6,083 nt of DNA from NCBI GenBank assembly GCA_028701165.1, contig JAQVRG010000100.1:1-6083 (forward strand), in the 5' to 3' direction. The stretch is from Eubacteriales bacterium (GTDB lineage Bacteria > Bacillota > Clostridia > Christensenellales > CAG-138). This document shows positions 4,805-6,083 of the stretch, piece by piece. Every line of letters starts with the position of its first letter. Position 1 is the first letter of the stretch. Below the pieces are notes generated by a model. The model was not told the origin of the DNA, searched no databases, and saw nothing but the letters and a program-made list of their open reading frames with translations. Made by a program: the position numbers and the translations under genes.

Positions 4805-6083
4805 AAGCATTAAACGGGTGCTTGTGATCGGCTCCGGTCCCATCGTGATAGGGCAGGCGGCGGAATTCGATTACGCGGGAACACAGGCCTGCCGCGCCCT
4901 CAAGGAGGAGGGGATCGAGGTGGTGCTGGTCAACTCCAACCCCGCCACCATCATGACGGATAAACATATGGCGGATAAGATCTACATCGAACCGCTGACC
5001 ATAACCGTTATGAAACGCATCATTGAAAAGGAGAAGCCGGACAGCATTCTGCCTACGCTCGGCGGGCAAACGGGTTTGACGCTCGCCATGCAGCTTGCAA
5101 AAGAGGGCTATCTTGAAAAACAGAATGTGCGTTTGCTTGGCGCCGTGCCGGATACCATCGATAAGGCGGAGGACAGGCAGCTGTTCAAGGACGCCATGGC
5201 GGCCATCGGCGAGCCTGTGATACCCTCAAGCGTAGTGGAAAGCATAGACGACGCGGTTGCTTTTGCCGCTCAAATCGGCTATCCGGTCATTATTCGCCCC
5301 GCCTTTACGCTCGGCGGCAGCGGCGGCGGCATCGCGGAGGATGAAGCGGCGCTGCGGGAGATCGCGGATAACGGGCTGCGCCTGTCGCCGATCCATCAGA
5401 TCCTTGTGGAGCAGTGTATCTCGGGCTGGAAGGAGATCGAATTCGAGGTCATGCGGGACGGCGCTGGCAACGTGATCACCGTCTGCTCCATGGAGAATTT
5501 CGATCCCGTGGGCGTGCATACGGGAGACAGCATCGTGATCGCGCCCGCAGTAACGCTCTCGGATAAGGAGTATCAAATGCTTAGAAGCGCCGCGCGCAAT
5601 ATCATCACGGCGCTGGGTATCGAGGGCGGGTGCAACTGCCAGTTTGCGCTGCATCCGGATTCCTTCCGGTATGCGGTCATCGAGGTCAATCCGCGCGTAA
5701 GCCGTTCCTCGGCGCTTGCCTCTAAGGCGACGGGGTATCCCATCGCCAAGGTGGCGGCTAAAATTGCCATTGGTTACCGCTTGCCGGAAATCCGCAATGC
5801 CGTGACGGGCAAGACCTGCGCGTGCTTTGAACCCGCGCTCGACTATGTGGTGGTCAAGCTTCCCAAATGGCCTTTTGATAAGTTCGTTTACGCCAAGCGC
5901 ACGCTCGGCACGCAGATGAAGGCGACGGGCGAGGTCATGGCCATCGGCGCGACCTTCGAGGAAGCGCTGATGAAGGCTGTGCGCGGCGCGGAGATCGGGC
6001 GCGATTGCCTGCGCCACCCCGACTATATGACGCTTTCCGGCACGGCGCTGCGCGAGAGGCTCAGCGTGTGCGACGACCAAAGG
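4791..6083 (+). CDS. carB: Carbamoyl-phosphate synthase large subunit, N-terminal part (runs off the window)
   Basis: The frame is open for 431 codons to the last base. Full CarB is about 1,060-1,075 residues, so roughly the first 40% is present. CarB uses two ATP, bicarbonate and ammonia from CarA to make carbamoyl phosphate. The visible part is the carboxyphosphate half. It has the pre-ATP-grasp nucleotide fold (GSGPIVIGQAAEFDYAG, 14-30; NSNPATIMTD, 48-57; PTLGGQTGL, 88-96) and the ATP-grasp domain. In that domain are AEDR with Arg129, IIRPAFTLGGSGGGIA (167-182), GWKEIEFEV (212-220), ENFDPVGVHTGDS (235-247), the metal-binding Gln284, and EVNPRVSRSSALASKATG (298-315) with Glu298 and Asn300. 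Then comes the start of the oligomerisation region (after about 385). Numbering runs almost in register with the E. coli enzyme. The second ATP-grasp half and the allosteric domain lie beyond the window, so which effectors control it cannot be read here. Confidence 0.97.
   Translation, partial: MPRDESIKRVLVIGSGPIVIGQAAEFDYAGTQACRALKEEGIEVVLVNSNPATIMTDKHMADKIYIEPLTITVMKRIIEKEKPDSILPTLGGQTGLTLAMQLAKEGYLEKQNVRLLGAVPDTIDKAEDRQLFKDAMAAIGEPVIPSSVVESIDDAVAFAAQIGYPVIIRPAFTLGGSGGGIAEDEAALREIADNGLRLSPIHQILVEQCISGWKEIEFEVMRDGAGNVITVCSMENFDPVGVHTGDSIVIAPAVTLSDKEYQMLRSAARNIITALGIEGGCNCQFALHPDSFRYAVIEVNPRVSRSSALASKATGYPIAKVAAKIAIGYRLPEIRNAVTGKTCACFEPALDYVVVKLPKWPFDKFVYAKRTLGTQMKATGEVMAIGATFEEALMKAVRGAEIGRDCLRHPDYMTLSGTALRERLSVCDDQR

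Noticed and set aside
5226..6080. Minus-strand open frame (284 codons) opposite carB
   Set aside because: It mirrors highly conserved carB coding sequence. Its composition (Arg/His/Ala-rich) and lack of start signals mark it as a shadow.

Overview
The window looks like chromosomal DNA from a moderately GC-rich member of the Bacillota, probably Clostridia. The support is strong AGGAGG-type ribosome binding sites, sigma-A-like promoters with exact TATAAT -10 boxes, compact hairpin terminators, a carA-carB order, and a DUF1538/P-II-like pair of a kind I associate with clostridia and other anaerobes. No marker gene fixes the lineage, so this is an inference from style and content. I see no mobile element, CRISPR array, tRNA or rRNA.

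Layout. (1) Positions 39-66 hold a hairpin terminator with A- and T-runs on either side. (2) Positions 85-2300, minus strand, are a two-gene operon. Its first gene is a 510-residue DUF1538 membrane protein with two internally duplicated halves. It overlaps by 4 bases (ATGA) a 228-residue protein that appears to be two P-II-like domains in tandem. Together they look like an ion transporter with a dedicated soluble sensor. (3) Positions 2301-2608 are a divergent intergenic region with one promoter facing each way and a 15-base inverted repeat between them. (4) Positions 2609-3496, plus strand, encode a secreted lipoprotein with a CPQC thioredoxin-like domain, preceded by what looks like a degenerate copy of the same fold. 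A very strong terminator follows. (5) Positions 3556-6083 hold the carAB operon: promoter with ArgR-like boxes, 89-base leader, carA (complete), and carB (first 431 codons, running off the end).

How the parts work together. CarA and CarB form glutamine-dependent carbamoyl-phosphate synthetase, which feeds arginine and pyrimidine synthesis. The membrane/P-II-like pair and the lipoprotein are separate transcription units with no evident link to carAB. The most unusual content is the duplicated P-II-like/DUF1538 module, the tandem thioredoxin-like lipoprotein, and the two candidate ARG boxes spaced 21 bp centre to centre at the car promoter.
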